A stretch of 64,000 nucleotides of DNA from Syngnathus acus (Eukaryota > Chordata > Actinopteri > Syngnathiformes > Syngnathidae), in contig NC_051087.1 in NCBI RefSeq assembly GCF_901709675.1, forward strand, positions 1,816,001-1,880,000. The letters are read 5' to 3'. Positions within the stretch are counted from its first letter, which is position 1; each line of letters starts with the position of its first letter. Below, piece after piece: positions 63,869-64,000 of the stretch. Both the position numbers and the translations under genes were made by a program. The notes under the pieces were generated by a model that was not told where the DNA came from, did no database searches, and saw nothing but the letters and a program-made list of their open reading frames with translations.

Positions 63869-64000
63869 AGCCGGGTGTACAATAGGCTCCCGTCATGTCT
63901 TACTCACAGGTTTAAAAAAAAAATGGCGTTCGACATGTGGAAGTGAGTCAAATGTTGATTCAACGGTGTCAAATATTTGCTTTACTTTGTTTAAAAAGGA

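Larger units (their letters stand above)
62638..64000. other. Region upstream of FHIP1A
   Basis: No coding exon is recognised. It contains an A24 tract (63254-63277) and a (GGCC)4 palindrome (63853-63868). ORFs here overlap the A-tract or lack any similarity. It is probably FHIP1A 5' intron or promoter. Confidence 0.5.

Overview
The window is vertebrate nuclear DNA, almost certainly from a ray-finned (probably percomorph teleost) fish. This rests on multi-exon GT-AG genes with many introns of only 62-77 bp, strongly GC3-biased exons in AT-rich non-coding DNA, fish-type interspersed repeats and abundant microsatellites. I could not assign a species.

Layout: (1) 752-24414 (+) is FBXW7, the substrate receptor of the SCF ubiquitin ligase. 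Two alternative first exons are visible, gamma-type at 752-955 and beta-type at 12051-12089. Both splice in phase 0 into ten common exons (15088-24414) that encode exactly 540 residues, the length of the human common region. The alpha first exon is not in the window and presumably lies upstream. The 3' UTR runs to about 26.6 kb. (2) 26.6-51.0 kb is a 24 kb stretch with no protein-coding gene I can defend. It holds a CATC/GTCC minisatellite with higher-order structure, old LINE and DNA-transposon fragments, AT-rich tandem repeats and a few promoter-like or exon-like islands. (3) 51261-51719 (-) is DCTPP1 (dCTP pyrophosphatase), intronless over its whole catalytic domain. Its start codon is 171 bp from that of GATB on the opposite strand, so the two share a bidirectional promoter. 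(4) 51891-55540 (+) is GATB, the mitochondrial glutamyl-tRNA(Gln) amidotransferase subunit B: 13 exons, 551 residues, complete. (5) 56308-62144 (-) is FHIP1A (FAM160A1): 11 coding exons, 908 residues, complete. It is tail-to-tail with GATB and has a 5' leader reaching at least 62236.

FHIP1A, GATB and FBXW7 are neighbours on human 4q31.3 in the same relative orientations, so this is a conserved syntenic block. DCTPP1 maps to another human chromosome. The genes are not a pathway: FBXW7 works in protein turnover, DCTPP1 in nucleotide-pool sanitation, GATB in mitochondrial translation, and FHIP1A in dynein-linked vesicle transport.

I found no clearly undescribed system. The observations most worth checking are the very short beta-isoform N-terminus of FBXW7 behind an A18 tract, microRNA-27 and microRNA-25/92 seed sites in its 3' UTR (one overlapping a poly(A) signal), a degenerate repeat array in that UTR, CTCF-like motifs in convergent orientation around FBXW7, and the compact DCTPP1/GATB promoter with ETS, CRE-like and inverted ZNF143-type sites.
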